DNA from: Guyanagaster necrorhizus
Taxonomy: Eukaryota > Basidiomycota > Agaricomycetes > Agaricales > Physalacriaceae
Length of the DNA: 64,000 nt
Assembly (NCBI RefSeq): GCF_019112545.1
Contig: NW_025064882.1
Location: 1,502,928 to 1,566,927, forward strand
Direction: 5' to 3'
In this document: piece by piece, positions 13,543-25,639 of the stretch
Layout of the letters: every line of letters begins with the position of its first letter
Position numbering within the stretch: position 1 is the stretch's first letter
Program-made: the position numbers and the translations under genes
The notes under the pieces: generated by a model
The model's database searches: none
Seen by the model: only the letters and a program-made list of their open reading frames with translations
Told to the model about the DNA's origin: nothing

Positions 13543-14307
13543 TGGGCCCTTTTTCATGTTGCGGGAAACGAATGATACGACTATAGATGACTTAATTCCA
13601 GCATAGGATAGGGCGGAATTGAGCTTGGATGAGGCCGACACATTCAGTGGGAGGATTTATTTATGTTCTGCCTTGCTTTGGACTGAGCATTCCATTACAT
13701 AGTGTCTTGTTTTCCCTCACCACTTACCATACCCAAACATCTCCCAGATTGCATTTTTCACGCTTATACACACAATCATCACCTCCCATCGTTTGCATAC
13801 AAAAGGTTGCCGTATACCTATCATATCCTTTTTCAGACCTATTCGTGCTGGTACTGATAGTTCATCTGGACGAAGGTGGTAGAGTTACCCTCTGTTCCTT
13901 TATATCATCTTATCATCTTATCTCGTTTTCCGCGTTTTGCATCTAATATTTCTTGTCTCGATTTCCCGCTTACGCATGTACGAATACGGACCAAATGTGA
14001 CGCAACGACTAGGAAACATTTTGTTTGTCTGCTTCATTTGTTTCCTGTCGACGCTAGCTCGTTGATTCCTCAAGTACCGCGTGGTGCGCCGTCTGTCGTA
14101 CCGAAGCTTCTGTTCTAGTCGAACCAGACTCTTCCACAGCGAATATTATGTTTCCTCTACTCGTCGACTGGTTAAAGGTCTGAGTCAAATTTTTATCTCC
14201 AACTGTCGCGCAAGTAGGATTTATTCACTTGGCCTGGGAATCATAACGTGGTATTGACTTGCTGGCGGGCAGGGTTGCTCCTTGATTCTTACCATCTATC
14301 ATCTAGT
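13543..14307. other. Intergenic, no supported gene
   Basis: About 760 nt of T- and C-rich sequence between two plus-strand genes. It probably holds the 3' UTR of the mucin-like gene and the next promoter. Confidence 0.5.
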
Positions 14308-15282
14308 ATGCCGCGTCTTATACAGATTATTTCTTCAGCTATCCTCCATCTCTATGCCTACATCCGACGATTTTTCTCGTACCTATCTACTGCACTGCAG
14401 TCACCAACGACTCTAGCTCACCCAAATGTCACGTCTTTTCTCTATGGCTCCAGCGTGAGTCTCAACGACCTCAAATGGGGACTTCACAAGACCCTTGGCT
14501 GACTATGTGTTCGCCTGTTTTGATCTCTTTGCAAAGGCGGCTTCTTATTCTGTGCAGATTCACAGCAAGAACGTCACCAAATCGTCATGGACATACCCCC
14601 GCTCCGATTCTGAAGTTGGCAGGGATCTTTGCAATGTATGTCACCCACCTAGCGACACCGAAGACGAAACATACGTGTCTCAGTTCGTCAATCGTGACTC
14701 TCTAGGCAGCTTCAGAAGCAGTAACAACACACTACGACGCAAAAGCTATTCCCTATTCCATGTCTCTCCTCCAGAACCTCGCCTGCATCAAAGGAAACAG
14801 AGTTCTACAGTCTGGTTCAAAAAGCCAGTCATCAGTGCCGATTACAAAAACTTTTCCGACTATGATGATGGTGACGATGCAAACGCGGTAGCACGGGTTC
14901 GCCGGGCTATCGAAGAATGTGCAGAAGAAGATGTGAGAGCTATCTTTGATAGGCGGTCTGCTTGGGATATTATCAAGTCTGTTATCATCGACGAGGATGT
15001 CATCTTGAAGATTCGTTCAGCATGTATTCTAGCTGTATGCCTTCGACACCCTTACCACCACACCGAAGTGAATGTATCGCCCGAGATTCAGGTATCTCAG
15101 AGCTCCCCCACGTCAATCAAGATCATGCCATGGCTTCTTCTGTCAGCACCTTCGTCACTGGATTTCCTACGTACAAGTCTCTCGACAAAGTCTTAGCAGC
15201 ACTGGCTCATTGTCCTGTGGTACTGGATGACGGAAAAGCAATTCCTCACACAAATCTCTCAGGCGACTTAAGAGTCGACTAG
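14308..15282 (+). CDS. Hypothetical protein, exon structure uncertain
   Basis: A three-exon model (14308-14454, 14537-15034, 15103-15282) gives 274 residues. It starts MPRLIQIISSAILHLYAYIR, has a Ser/Asp-rich middle (SDSEVGRDLC, NFSDYDDGDDANAVARVRRA), a helical stretch with EECAEEDVRAIFDRRSAWDI, and ends FPTYKSLDKVLAALAHCPVV plus a short tail. The second intron is inferred because the reading frame changes and its acceptor is weak; without it the frame stops at 15196. I do not recognise a domain. The coding signal in the middle exon is fair, while both ends are uncertain. Confidence 0.5.
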
Positions 15283-15583
15283 AAGTGACATGACCTGGTC
15301 GGATCTCTTGTCACTGGAGGCGTATGATGGATAAGAAGTCGTCTAAGGGTCGTCATCTATTACAACTTTCTGCTATTTATCATATTGATGGAATGTATAT
15401 TGAACTGGAGAGATATTCAATTATAATGCCTAGAAATACAAGTGTTGGACGACTTGACGTATACTAAAGTCCACGACTGCATAACAAAAAACGATAAACA
15501 GCGAACTGATCCCAAAAGCTACAAATAATAACACCTAGTGTACGAACAGTAATAATGATACACCACACCCGAGCTTGTCGAAC
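15283..15583. other. Convergent 3' region
   Basis: About 300 nt of AT-rich sequence between two converging genes. No feature is supported beyond the likely 3' UTRs. Confidence 0.5.
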
Positions 15584-18185
15584 TCATACATGGGCTCTCT
15601 TGGACACGCGGGAGCGATCATCTTCAGGTGACTGTAGCCGCTTATTCCACCCCCACGCGTTGTTGTATCCGCTCATCGAATACTGCGGCTGGATGAAGTA
15701 CACTTCAATATTTGGCTGCCGGTCGTTAGTCGGTGCGTTTGTGCGGAATCTCGGAGGAAGTCGAAGAGGGTCCCTACTCGTCGACGGACTGACTGGATTA
15801 GAATGGACAAGCGACTCAATTGTCATAGCCGAAGACGACCCGTTATTCGATGCCAAGGGTTGAGATTTCTTCTTGTACTAAAGTGTCATGATAAGTGGAT
15901 CAATGCTCCGATTGGCGGAATATATACTCACAGTCTCTAACTCTGGCTTGCCTCTCCATTTGGCGATGGCTTCGCAGAACCTGACCGCTGCACGCTCAAC
16001 TGGTTCCGCAGGATACTGCCATGCAAGATCTTCCATGTGCGTAGACAAATCTGGTGTCGACGCGGGGATATCATAGAACTGGGCGGAAGATGGCATGAGT
16101 GCAGGGTAGATTGTTGTGAATAAAGATCACTTACCCTTCGTAGTCGTTCATCCATTTCCATCTCAAATTCTTGTTCCTCTGCGCCTTTTCTCAGTGGCGC
16201 GCCCTGCCGAAGTCCAGGAAAGAGTACCCGCGCCGCCTCGGACAGGCTCGGCATTTCGTCCGGGTTAAATTCCTGCCATGCTTGATCAGGCTCTGCCTCT
16301 CTGCCAGGCACAGGCTCAATGATACCAAGGCCGACAGTCAACAAACACTCCACGGCATGAGAACCTCTCCACCCAGCCGTCAAGTACCCCTCTAACACCG
16401 CCCTAGTCAGTAAGCCAGCAAGAAGCATGTACCATTGTCTCGACGGGCGAAGGGCCACACCATATAACCGATTTTGGGCGTCAGCAATGGCCCGAGAAGT
16501 CGACGTATGGGCCGGTGATGGCAAGGGAGATAATTCTCCATACATCCTCCCATTTTCATGGCTACGTTCCCCTGCGGACATGTAACCACCCCCATCTCCA
16601 TCCTTTGATCGCGGCGATTCGAAACCAGCCTCTTCTCTCTTCTCTCGTCCCAATTCTGCTGCTGCTAAAGCGGACAGCCTTAAGAACCTGGGAATCAGAT
16701 CAGACAACTTGGTGTTCCCCGACCCTGTACCTATACCTGACCCCATGACTTCGTCAGCCAGGTTGTTTCGCCTCAAAACGCTCCCCCCTGCTGCTGTTCT
16801 CGCGAGCCCAGACCCAATGCCGCTACCGTCTTTCCATCCTGTTATTCCACCTCCATCAGGGCTCATACCTGCTGTCGTGCCTTTCCACGTAGGCGCGGGA
16901 CCCATCCTTGTCGTCCGCTCACCTACACCCGGTACGCCAGTTGAATTTGAACGTCCACGTCCACTGGCTACGCGCATAGAGGATTTGGCTCCAACACATA
17001 TTTCGCAACCTGTATGGAGATGTCTAGGACACCGGAATGCCGGAGGGGAATTGGCAGTACTGGGATCTGCACCTTCTAGGTACAAGGCGTGAATACGGCC
17101 TGTTGGTTTTATAGGGGTTTTGGGCTGGATAAATACAGGTGAGTGATACGCCATATAGGGACGATACCCGGATGACTTACAGGATAATTGCACTGATTGT
17201 ACCCCGGAACGAGTGGCGAGTAGGCAGAGACGGAAGAGACGGTAGTTAGGGCGGGTGGCAGATGGGACGGTGTGGGCAGGTAGGTAGGGTCGACCGACGA
17301 AATATCGGAAGGAGTAAGGCTCACAGCTGGTGAGTTTGGCTGATGGGAGCGCTGATGGCGGAAGGGCGGTGGGGGAGCATGCCGGGCAAAAAGGTCGTTG
17401 ATCATTACGCCAAGAGCCAACCGGAGACGGACACCGTTAGGCAAAGTATGAGGGTGGGAGCCTGTACGTTGATTGGATGGATGGATTTGTGGTGATGTCG
17501 GCGGCGTCAAGATATCTTCATCTGGTATGGGCAGCAGCGGCGGTGGCTGCTCAAGCATGGACAGGACAACCTTCTCAAGGTCTTCTGCTCGCAGGCGGAG
17601 GCTTCGAGCAAGACCTAGATCCTGGGTGCGCAGCTGTTCTTCTTCGACGTCGCTGAGAGGATCATGGTGGCGACCAGCGGCTCTAGTCTTGAGCATAACG
17701 ACATCTTCGCCATCGCTGCCCAGTTCCTCTTCCTCCTCAAAGTTTTCTGGCCGGCGACGATGGATGTAATTCGTGGATCGGGGTCCGCCGGTGCGATCCG
17801 TCATACCTAGTTCTGCTCGAGCCTGAGCAAACCGTGTTCGACCTACATAGAATGTTAATTGGATTCTTTCGAATAATTGGCGTATTGGCGCACCATGAAC
17901 CCATAGCATATGATCAATAATGAGCGTCCGTGTACTCTTTTCCCGAGGCGGTATAGAATGCAGATGATGTGCATGCTTGTGAGCCGGAGCTTTGAATGCA
18001 GTATTGGGGACCGTGTTCACCCGGGCACCGTTAGACACTGGCAGAGACGATGCTTGGAAGTTGTTGGCGGATGATGAAAGCGACGAAACGGCTTGAGCGA
18101 TGCTGTACGAAGCGAGTTGAGGATTGCTGCCATTGGCCGCTGCTAGGATTGCATACGCCGGTCCAGGAACTGGGTGAATTGCCAT
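15584..18185 (-). CDS. Large Pro/Ser-rich hypothetical protein
   Basis: Four exons (18185-17181, 17124-16135, 16078-15932, 15877-15584) join in phase 0 and encode 811 residues. Visible features are a basic segment before a LWVHGAPIRQLFERIQLTFYVG region, a conserved-looking helix TRFAQARAELGMTDR, acidic patches (EEEEELGSDGEDVV), and a long Pro/Ser-rich middle. A hydrophobic region follows (RPSRQWYMLLAGLLTRAVLEGY, here cut into two overlapping motifs QWYMLLAGLL and TRAVLEGYLTAGWRG), then a C-terminal tail with basic ends. I do not recognise the family; the QWYMLLAGLLTRAVLEG segment looks like a folded core. No transmembrane anchor is convincing. The function is unknown. Confidence 0.72.
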
Positions 18186-18610
18186 CGTAGGGTCTTCCTG
18201 GACCAGAATTTTTCACGCTGCCGTTGATGCGAACGACGAATTCGACGTGGTGGCGAGAACGACTGGGTATTGAAGGTATATGGGAGTAGCAAGAATTCAG
18301 ATTCCGAGTTTCCCCTTCTAACGTCAGTTTGTTTGTGGCTCCTTGCCGGATTTGCAGGCAATCGTCACCGGCTGCCTTTTGCGATCTCCACTGCCGCTAC
18401 CACCAACGACGTTTTCAGTCCCTTCTGTTGCTTTTTGCGCCTACAGTCCTCGTCTTATTGCCTCAATACGCAGGACGCCGGTGCAACACGGGAGACGGTA
18501 TAATCCAACCAATTTGTCTGATTGCCAATCCAGCTACATAATTACCTTGACAGGGTTTTCTTTGGATATTCTATACGTCATATACATCTTACAATTGAGC
18601 GGCTACCTAT
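18186..18610. other. Intergenic (promoter of the Pro/Ser-rich gene; 3' side of LRA3)
   Basis: About 425 nt between two minus-strand genes. It should carry the promoter of the large hypothetical gene. I see no clear TATA box or gene. Confidence 0.5.
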
Positions 18611-19972
18611 TCAATTTTCCTTCTCCTTCTCAAGGGTGGCAGTTATCTCTTTACCAGGCGACGGGAACAACACGCTATTCGCTGGCAGCAACCGTGCATT
18701 GGGATTCAATTCCAATCCAAATCCAGGCTTATCCAGTACCGACACATGCAGTTTTCCTCCGTGCGGCACAGGCTCATTCAAGAACAGGTCGCCGAACACT
18801 GGTTGCACTGATTTCCCATCGGGCGAGTTTGCCAGGTACTCTTGGAAGGGGCAGTTCGGTTGCGAAACGACGAAATGGTAGCTGTAGGGGCCGCTGGCGT
18901 GGGGCACAACAGGGATATCGTACGCCGCCGCCTGAGCAGCGATCTTCACTAACTCAGTCATTCCTCCAACCCACATCACGTCAGGTTGGAGAATGTCGAT
19001 GTTACGGCCCTCGATAAGCTTGCGGAACCCGTACTTGGTGTACTCGTGCTAGCATTTCGAGTTCAGCAAGCAGACAATGGCAGCAGAACGGTGCATACCT
19101 CTCCTGTGGTAAACTTAAGTCGCGGCAGCGCAGATTTTAACCTTGCGAAGCCATCAAAGTCATCAGGATGTAAGACCTCTTCCCACCAGTTGATGTTCAG
19201 ATCCAAGCATGCCGTCGCCAGCTCGATGGTGTACTGAACATTCAGCGCCATCCAACAGTCGACCATGATAGGATAGTCAGGCCCGACGCTCTCCCTATGT
19301 TTCCTCAAAAACTCGACGTTTTTCTTCAACCCCGCATGCCCCTCATCAGGACCATACGGCAACGGAACTTTCGAGCCCCAGAATCCCATCGCCTCCGCCG
19401 CAGTCGGCTCCGGGCCAGTGATATAAAATGATATTTCATCTTTGATCGAACCACCAATCATCTTGTACACAGGCTCCCCGCGAATTTTCCCGAGCAAATC
19501 CCATATAGCCAGGTCGATGACGGATATAACAGCAATGGGGAGCCCCTTTCGCCCATAGAACATCGTCGAACGGAACATCTGGTCCCAGAGGCGGTTCGTA
19601 TTTCTTGGGTCTGCCCCGATAAGGAACCGTTCGAGGTGCTGCGAGACAATCCAGCAAGCGGGTGGTCCGCCGAACCCAGTGGCGAACCCGGTTGTGCCGT
19701 CGCTGGCCTCTATTTCGACACAGAACGAGCCGAGGACGTTGATGCCCCAGGTTATACGAGAGCTACGATATTCCTCGTACTTGGACATGGGCGTGGCAAT
19801 CGGATTATCAATAAGCCTGCATTATACAGCTTCGTCAGTTATACTCCCAGGGGAAGGACTTGCCGCACCAATGACCACGGGCAACATTGTGGTAGTCACC
19901 GCCGGAACCTACACCGCCTACGACGAAAGTTCGGACGGCTTTGATTGTGGGGAACGTCTTGACGGATGACAT
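18611..19972 (-). CDS. LRA3: L-rhamnonate dehydratase (enolase superfamily)
   Basis: Predicted to dehydrate L-rhamnonate to 2-keto-3-deoxy-L-rhamnonate in the non-phosphorylative fungal L-rhamnose pathway. Three exons (19972-19869, 19816-19099, 19048-18611) encode 419 residues. Splicing the first intron rebuilds GHWLIDNPIATPMSKYEEY, closely matching bacterial RhmD (HHW-DD-IATPMSKY). The metal ligands of the barrel are visible: D in MVDCWMALN, E in WWEEVLHPDD, and E with the following His in TTGEHEYTKYG. A second catalytic-type His lies in VVPHASGPYSYH. The C-terminus reads FLNEPVPHGGKLHVSVLDKP, also as in RhmD. No other rhamnose-pathway gene is in the window. Membership in this subgroup is strong; substrate is inferred from it. 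Confidence 0.92.
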
Positions 19973-20393
19973 AGTGGAATGTATGCAGGATTTCTACGCA
20001 GTTGGAAACGCAAAGTCTGTCTATCCCTACGCTTTAAAGGCATTCCTGATGAGCAGGTGAGCGATCCGGTCCGGAAAATCGGGCCGGAAACCCGATACTG
20101 CCTAGGATGGGGCGTTTCCGAGGAAGGACCACTAACCGCACCGCTTTCGAATGTCGGCCGTATCCCACAGAAGAGGAATTTAACGCGAGTTGGGTGCTGG
20201 GGTGTTACGTTTTTCTCAAGGTATACTCTCGAAGATGTAGCCATTTGATCCTATCGATTCACAAAACACTGTATTGCGTGAGTAAGAAGAAACCAAATTT
20301 GATGGTATAATTTGTACTGAAAAGATGTGTACTACTATCGTATATATGATTTAAGGTAGATAGATGGGCGCAAAAATATAGAAAAATCGCAAG
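19973..20393. other. Intergenic, LRA3 promoter
   Basis: About 420 nt holding the LRA3 promoter and the 3' side of the next minus-strand gene. Open frames here are short and unspliced; none is supported. Confidence 0.5.
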
Positions 20394-21620
20394 TCACAGG
20401 GATTCTTCCTTGCTTGACCATACGTAATCAGCGCGATGGTGGCGCCGGGTGCAGTCCTTGTGTGAGTTTCTGTGATGGCGGCAGAGAGACACTTCCTGTG
20501 CATAATCCTCACGGCAGCCCGAGTCTCTGTGAGGGCACAATAGTCTCATCCCTCGGTGACCCATCAAATGATCTATGATGGCAGTTTAGATCATAATCGA
20601 TAAAGTGTGAGGAATCAAAACGCACCCTTGAAATTGTGGGAAGCTGTGTAAGTCTTCGTGCATCCGTCAACCTGGCACTTGTACTTTCGTTCGCGTATAC
20701 GTTTAGCCTCACTGCCGTTGGTCGCGTGTTGCCTCTTTGCTGTATCGATCTTCTTTTGATGTTGAGCAACAACGGAGCGCTCGGGGAGATTTCGAAGATT
20801 GCGTTTGGCGTTCGCAGGAAGGGCACAATGTTTCCCAGCTAGAGAATCCAACCTTCCGCCGATGTCTTGTTCCTCGTCGGGAAGACTGGATACGCTAGTG
20901 GTAGGGCTGGGACTGAGTGCCACAGTTTCGGTTGCGGCGGCAGGCGACAACAGGCAAAGATGATCGTAATCCGCTGAAAGGGAGTTCTGAAAGTTGCTGG
21001 CAGTCGGTAGAGAATAGCTATGAGGTGGGATAATGGAAGAGGTCGAAGATGAGGACCGTGGATGGTCCGAGATACGAAGAAACTGGAAAGAATTTCCAAG
21101 CAAAGTACTTTCTTGGAACTGGACCGGCGAATAGTTCGGCAAAGGATATAGCGTATCCTCTGGAGTGAGAAGAGGAATGCTGGGAGATACGGGCGAGAGC
21201 GAATTCGAGGGCGTTAAGTAGGAACCATAAGTATAAGGGCTGGTGCCTGCGTTGGGAAAAATATAACTATGATATTCCATTTAAAAATTGTGCATTCACC
21301 TACCACCATTGAATAACATTCCCTCGTCGCCGGCTGAGCTGGTGAGATACTGGGAAGCATCTGGAAGATATTGTAAGCGACATAACAAGATTCAACGAAA
21401 GCTCACAAACCATGACCAAAATCATAGCCTCTTGTTATTCCTTGGTCCCAAATGTTAGGGGATATTTCAGGAAAACCATGAAGGCTATCGAAATATCAGC
21501 GCTTCGGCGCTAATGATGGCGCGGTCGATATACTCACCTTTCGAGGGGAGACTCGTCGAATGCGCCTTGCTCTTCAGAAGGACTGTAGATATGGATTTCT
21601 GGGAGATAGACGTAGCTCAT
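20394..21620 (-). CDS. C2H2 zinc-finger transcription factor, copy 1 of a three-gene array
   Basis: Five exons (21620-21538, 21484-21411, 21360-21304, 21246-20626, 20572-20394) give 337 residues with all joins in phase. The N-terminal ~240 residues are Ser/Pro/Tyr-rich without a fold I recognise. A basic linker (KRQHATNGSEAKRIRERKYK) precedes finger 1, CQVDGC...SHNFKDHLMGH (C-x4-C-x12-H-x3-H), which is interrupted by an intron right after FK. Finger 2 is unusual: C-x6-C followed by CRHHRNSH, so it may be weakened. Layout, the basic linker and the intron position are shared with the next two genes upstream. Predicted nuclear DNA-binding regulator of unknown targets. Confidence 0.78.
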
Positions 21621-22045
21621 TGTGAGGAATTTGTGAGATGGAGGAGGTCGAATTAAGATTAAAAGGATAAAGGGCACCGGAAGCCGGGTAAGGATGTGAC
21701 TCGAGCAGATTCCGGTTTCCGGAAAGCATCTGATGGATAAGAGCGCCTCGCGTTAATCGCATGCAGGTACATGTACGTGATATGTCGCACTGCTCTAGCG
21801 CTTATTCGATGCAAGAAGGCATGCTCGTTTTGATGAGCCAAATTGAAAGGCAAGGAATTTGCATTTGGGGACTGATCTACCGGACTTGATCGTTCGATTA
21901 GCATGGCTTGGTAAGGAATCTCAGACAGTATTATTCTCCAAGTAAGCCACATTCAGAGTTATATTGAAAGAGGCTAATGTTATGTGTATCGCGCCCTCGG
22001 TTCCGCCTGTCAGTAAGTGTATGAGTTTAAATCTATCCGGTAATG
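21621..22045. other. Intergenic between C2H2 copies 1 and 2
   Basis: About 425 nt holding the promoter of copy 1. No gene is supported. Confidence 0.5.
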
Positions 22046-23060
22046 TCATGTCCCTCCAGCCTTCGTGTCCCGAGGATGAAGAACTGGACAAGTCTTCTTG
22101 GCATGACGATCGTAAGACGTTCTGTGGCTCAGTTCTACATTGCACGCATTACATCGGAATTTGATGCCATCATGCTTTGACTCTTGGTGTCCTATATAGC
22201 ATTAAAAAATCAGTAGGATTATAATCGTCAGGTTGTCAAAGCCGCCCACCTTGAAGCCTATGCTTTGTGGTGAAATCGTCACCACAAACTTTGCATACAT
22301 ATTTTCCTGGGCCTTGCATCTTCCTTCGTTGCCTGCTGGCTTCCATGTCTTTTTTCGAGCGTGATTTACCCATCTGTGGGTGGCTCTTTGATGATGATGT
22401 CCCGTCTACCGGTAGGAGAGGACAGTTCAGAGAGATGGGGGAAGGCGTCGGGGTCAGCCAAAAAGGCAGGCCATCCGTCACCTGCGTCTGTCCTGAAATC
22501 AACGGAGTGGTGTTACCATACGACGAAGGACCATCGGTGAAAATTGGCGACCTAGAATCTGAGCTGCTCCCTTGGATTAGCTCCGGCGTCGCAAAGATAT
22601 TAGTTGTCTCGATTTCTAAAGACATTTTCCTAGCACTGTGTGAGATCTGCTGCTCGTAACGACTGTTGAGCGAGGGGGCAGAGGGGCGTCGCCGAAGATC
22701 ACTTAGGAACTCGACTGAGGAAATCGGGATTCCTGCGGACGAGTCTGACTTTCTCCTGCCAGTGAAAGCACGAGTTGAGGGAAGTTCAAGGAAGTTGCCT
22801 GACTGTGGTGATGAAGTCGACAGTTCACCACAACTGCTATTGGAGTCACAATCGCTGACAGCTGTAACGTTGAAAATCAATGCTCGATCCAGTGCCAGAA
22901 ACTATGTCAGACGTACTCAGGCTGACACTCAGTCCTCCGACTGTAGAGCAAGGAGCGGAGCTGGTAAGGATAACATCATAGTCAAAGGCTAACAAAGGGC
23001 ATCAATAGACCTCAAAACTACCGGGATCTTGAAAAAGGTGACTTACTTTGACCCAGCCAT
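22046..23060 (-). CDS. C2H2 zinc-finger transcription factor, copy 2 of a three-gene array
   Basis: The main exon (to 22250) and last exon (22191-22046) are secure; the 5' end is not. The product has a Ser/Pro-rich region (GELSTSSPQSGNFLEL, LTPTPSPISLNCPLLP), a basic linker (GKSRSKKDMEASRQRRKMQG) and two fingers. Finger 1 is CKVCGDDFTTKHRLQGHQESKH (C-x2-C-x12-H-x4-H), split by an intron after LQ-G. Finger 2, CNACNVELSHRTSYDRHAKKTC, ends in Cys rather than His (C2HC). My start, ATG 23060, needs two introns upstream of the main exon (joining MAGS to a DCDSNSS segment) and is the least certain part. The shared layout with copies 1 and 3 supports paralogy. Confidence 0.68.
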
Positions 23061-24261
23061 GTCTCCTCTGAAGTGTTATGAGTGTCTAGGAACAATGGGT
23101 ATAAGTAAAAAAAAAAATAATTGATTTTATATGAACAACAAACCAGCGATATAAGGGAAATGAACTAGAGAATCGTCGGCGAAGGCTTCCTGAGGTTTAG
23201 CGACGGAAAAAGTATACTCGTCGCGTGGGCCGTCAAGCGGGGTCCTAGAGCGATGCGCTTAATGATTTTCACGCAGTGTCGATGATAGAAGAACCTACAA
23301 ATCCTCAAACGAAGATTGGAGCATGCTCGCGTCGACTCCAAAACGTTGTTCATCCATGAATAATCGGTGCTGGAGGATTGGAAGGAGGGGCGGAAAATAG
23401 TTGGGCTTTGAATTAGTCTCCACTGCTTTATAGGTATTCTGAATGGCCACCCTCGGATAGAATCAACAGCAGGAAGGCAGTGATAATTCCACCAAAGAAG
23501 TTCGTCCAACAGCTGAGCTGGCTGTGACTCTGGGATAGGGCACTTGCTGGTCATGGTGTACATACTATTCCTGTCAAGGCTGTGCTAAGAGTAAACCGTA
23601 TTTAAGGAAGCGCCCATCGATTCCGGCATTGACGCTATTTGGTCAACTACATTCAAGTTGCACAACCCTGACGGACCTTGCATCAGATAAAGACGCCAAA
23701 GCTGTAGAGGGGCTCTGGGAATATTAAACGAAAAGAACAAATCGCTAAGTCAGCGGGGAGAAGGAGGCTCAACTTTTTTTTGAGGCACAGAACGCTTGTG
23801 GCTCGACTCTTTCGCCGCCGCGTCCTCCAGCACCATCCCCCTCTTCTCTGATGCTTATATTTCTTCAGAAACGCCCTCGGCTCATCTCTCGTCCTTAGAA
23901 AGGTTTCTTCATCGCATGATCCTCATGATCTTGTTTTTTTTTCTAACTTTGCAACCCTACCACAGAAGTTTCGAGCCCGCCTAGGTACAAATCTTCTTGA
24001 GGCACGCCTGCATGCACAATGCATTCAAGATTATTCAAATGACAGGTAGCGAGTGAAAACGAAAAAAAAAAAAAACAATAAGTAATACAAAGATCAGCTA
24101 CAAAGATACTTGAGGATTATGATCGTTTAGTATGCGGACGTCACAGCAAGTCTAACAAAGCACATCTAGCAGGGAAAAAGTAGAAATAATACAGGACTGA
24201 TGGTTAAGGACGCGTAAAGGCAAGATGGGGATATCGTCATGAAAGGCTACGGGAAACATCA
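23061..24261. other. Intergenic, about 1.2 kb
   Basis: This holds the promoter of C2H2 copy 2. A 132-codon minus-strand frame at 23165-23563 has no recognisable motif or splice context and I do not annotate it. Poly-A tracts lie near 23110 and 24060. Confidence 0.45.
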
Positions 24262-25639
24262 TCAGTTAGGAAAACACAACTTGGAGAGAAGGTCAGACCG
24301 TCGTTTACACGGTTTACGCCTCTTAGCTTCAATGCTTCCGGAATGACATTTGACCAAATGACGACGTCGAACGTGGCTCGTCCCGAATGCTTTATTGCAA
24401 CCGGGTATAGGACACTGAAAATTCCGGACTCCATAATGAGAATTGAGGTGGTCTATGAATAAGTCAGTCATGGCATCGAATCAAACGTGGAGAGAAACTT
24501 ACTGTGCAAGTTATGCTTGGCCGTAAACGTCTGTTTACACTGTTCACACACATAGTTTGCTGCATTAGTCCGACGGCTCTGACTGGCCCGTGTCACAGCG
24601 TCAGATGCAACCTGTTCTCGATATGACGTTAACGATGCCGATGAAGGGTCTGTTGCAGTGTGACTGGTCTCCTGCTCCGTGCCAAATATCTCTGACGTAG
24701 CGACGAGTGCAGGAGAGACATCGACCGGATTGAGATCAAGCTGCTTCAGCGTCAGAAAATCGATCCCGTTGTCAGAATGGATACTGCGCGCCATGCTTGG
24801 TTCTCTGGATCGGAAGATATCATGGTCCAAGTCGCCCATGTTTGGCATGCTAGCCAAACTTGGGGAACGAGAATTCAGACTAGGAGTAAGGTAAACATCT
24901 GGTCGCCACAACGTACGCCCACGCGAAGAATCCGGATGAAATAGAAGAGAGGATGGGGTTTGATAAACAGTATCGGTCCCATCGCACCCATATGGCGGCG
25001 AAACCACACTCGAATCACTGTAGTCGGACAGAGCAGAACGTTGATTGCGAAATTCTTCGGGTGAGCCAAATGATGACGAAGATGAGCTCGCGGGAGTCAG
25101 CGCTGGGGATGCAGAACACGGAGACAGGATGCAAGTGTCATATGACAAGTCGGTGATCACTTGTAAAGAAGGTTGTGCTTGTCTTTGATAGTCTTGGTGT
25201 GGAGAAAGAAAGTCGTTGCATTGCGCGAGAGATGCACCCTCATTGTTCGCAAACAAGGCTGAAGAGCTAAAAACTCTTCGGTGACCCCCTGTACTGTTAA
25301 TGGATGCGGACCGTTCTCTATGAGCAAAAGGAGGAAGAGCGGCGGTGAGCGCCGTCTCTGAAGATCGTCTTGAACGGAGAAGCCCCTGGGTATAAAGGGC
25401 CAAATCCTCCGCAGAAGGGAATGTGGGGTTCATCAGAGGAGGAAACGAGTCTGAACAGTCGAGAGGGCGATCAATACAGGAATGCACGCAAAAAGAAACA
25501 AAATACCGGAGAATGGGGAGGACAGGCCCAGCTGATTGTGGGTCATTTTCGGCGAGATGGAGTCATCCCCGTCTTCCAGATTGCCAAGGTGGCAGTCTAC
25601 ATCCTGCACGATGATCCTGCAGCCAATATCTCCAACCAT
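24262..25639 (-). CDS. C2H2 zinc-finger transcription factor, copy 3 of a three-gene array
   Basis: The largest exon encodes a Ser/Pro/Thr-rich region (for example FPSAEDLALYTQGLL, SPCSASPALTPASSSSSSFG) followed by finger 1, CEQCKQTFTAKHNLHNHLNSH (C-x2-C-x12-H-x3-H), split by a short intron right after NLH. Finger 2 is CPIPGCNKAFGTSHVRRRHLVKCH (C-x4-C-x12-H-x4-H), followed by a basic tail (KRRKPCKRRS). A first exon beginning at ATG 25639 (MVGDIGCRIIVQDVDCHL) joins in phase through a ~55-nt intron; otherwise translation starts at the internal ATG 25434. This is the copy with the most canonical fingers and the likeliest to bind DNA normally. Confidence 0.76.

Noticed and set aside
23165..23563. 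132-codon minus-strand frame between C2H2 copies 2 and 3
   Set aside because: No motif, no partner exon and no similarity I recognise; it lies in an AT-rich intergenic stretch.
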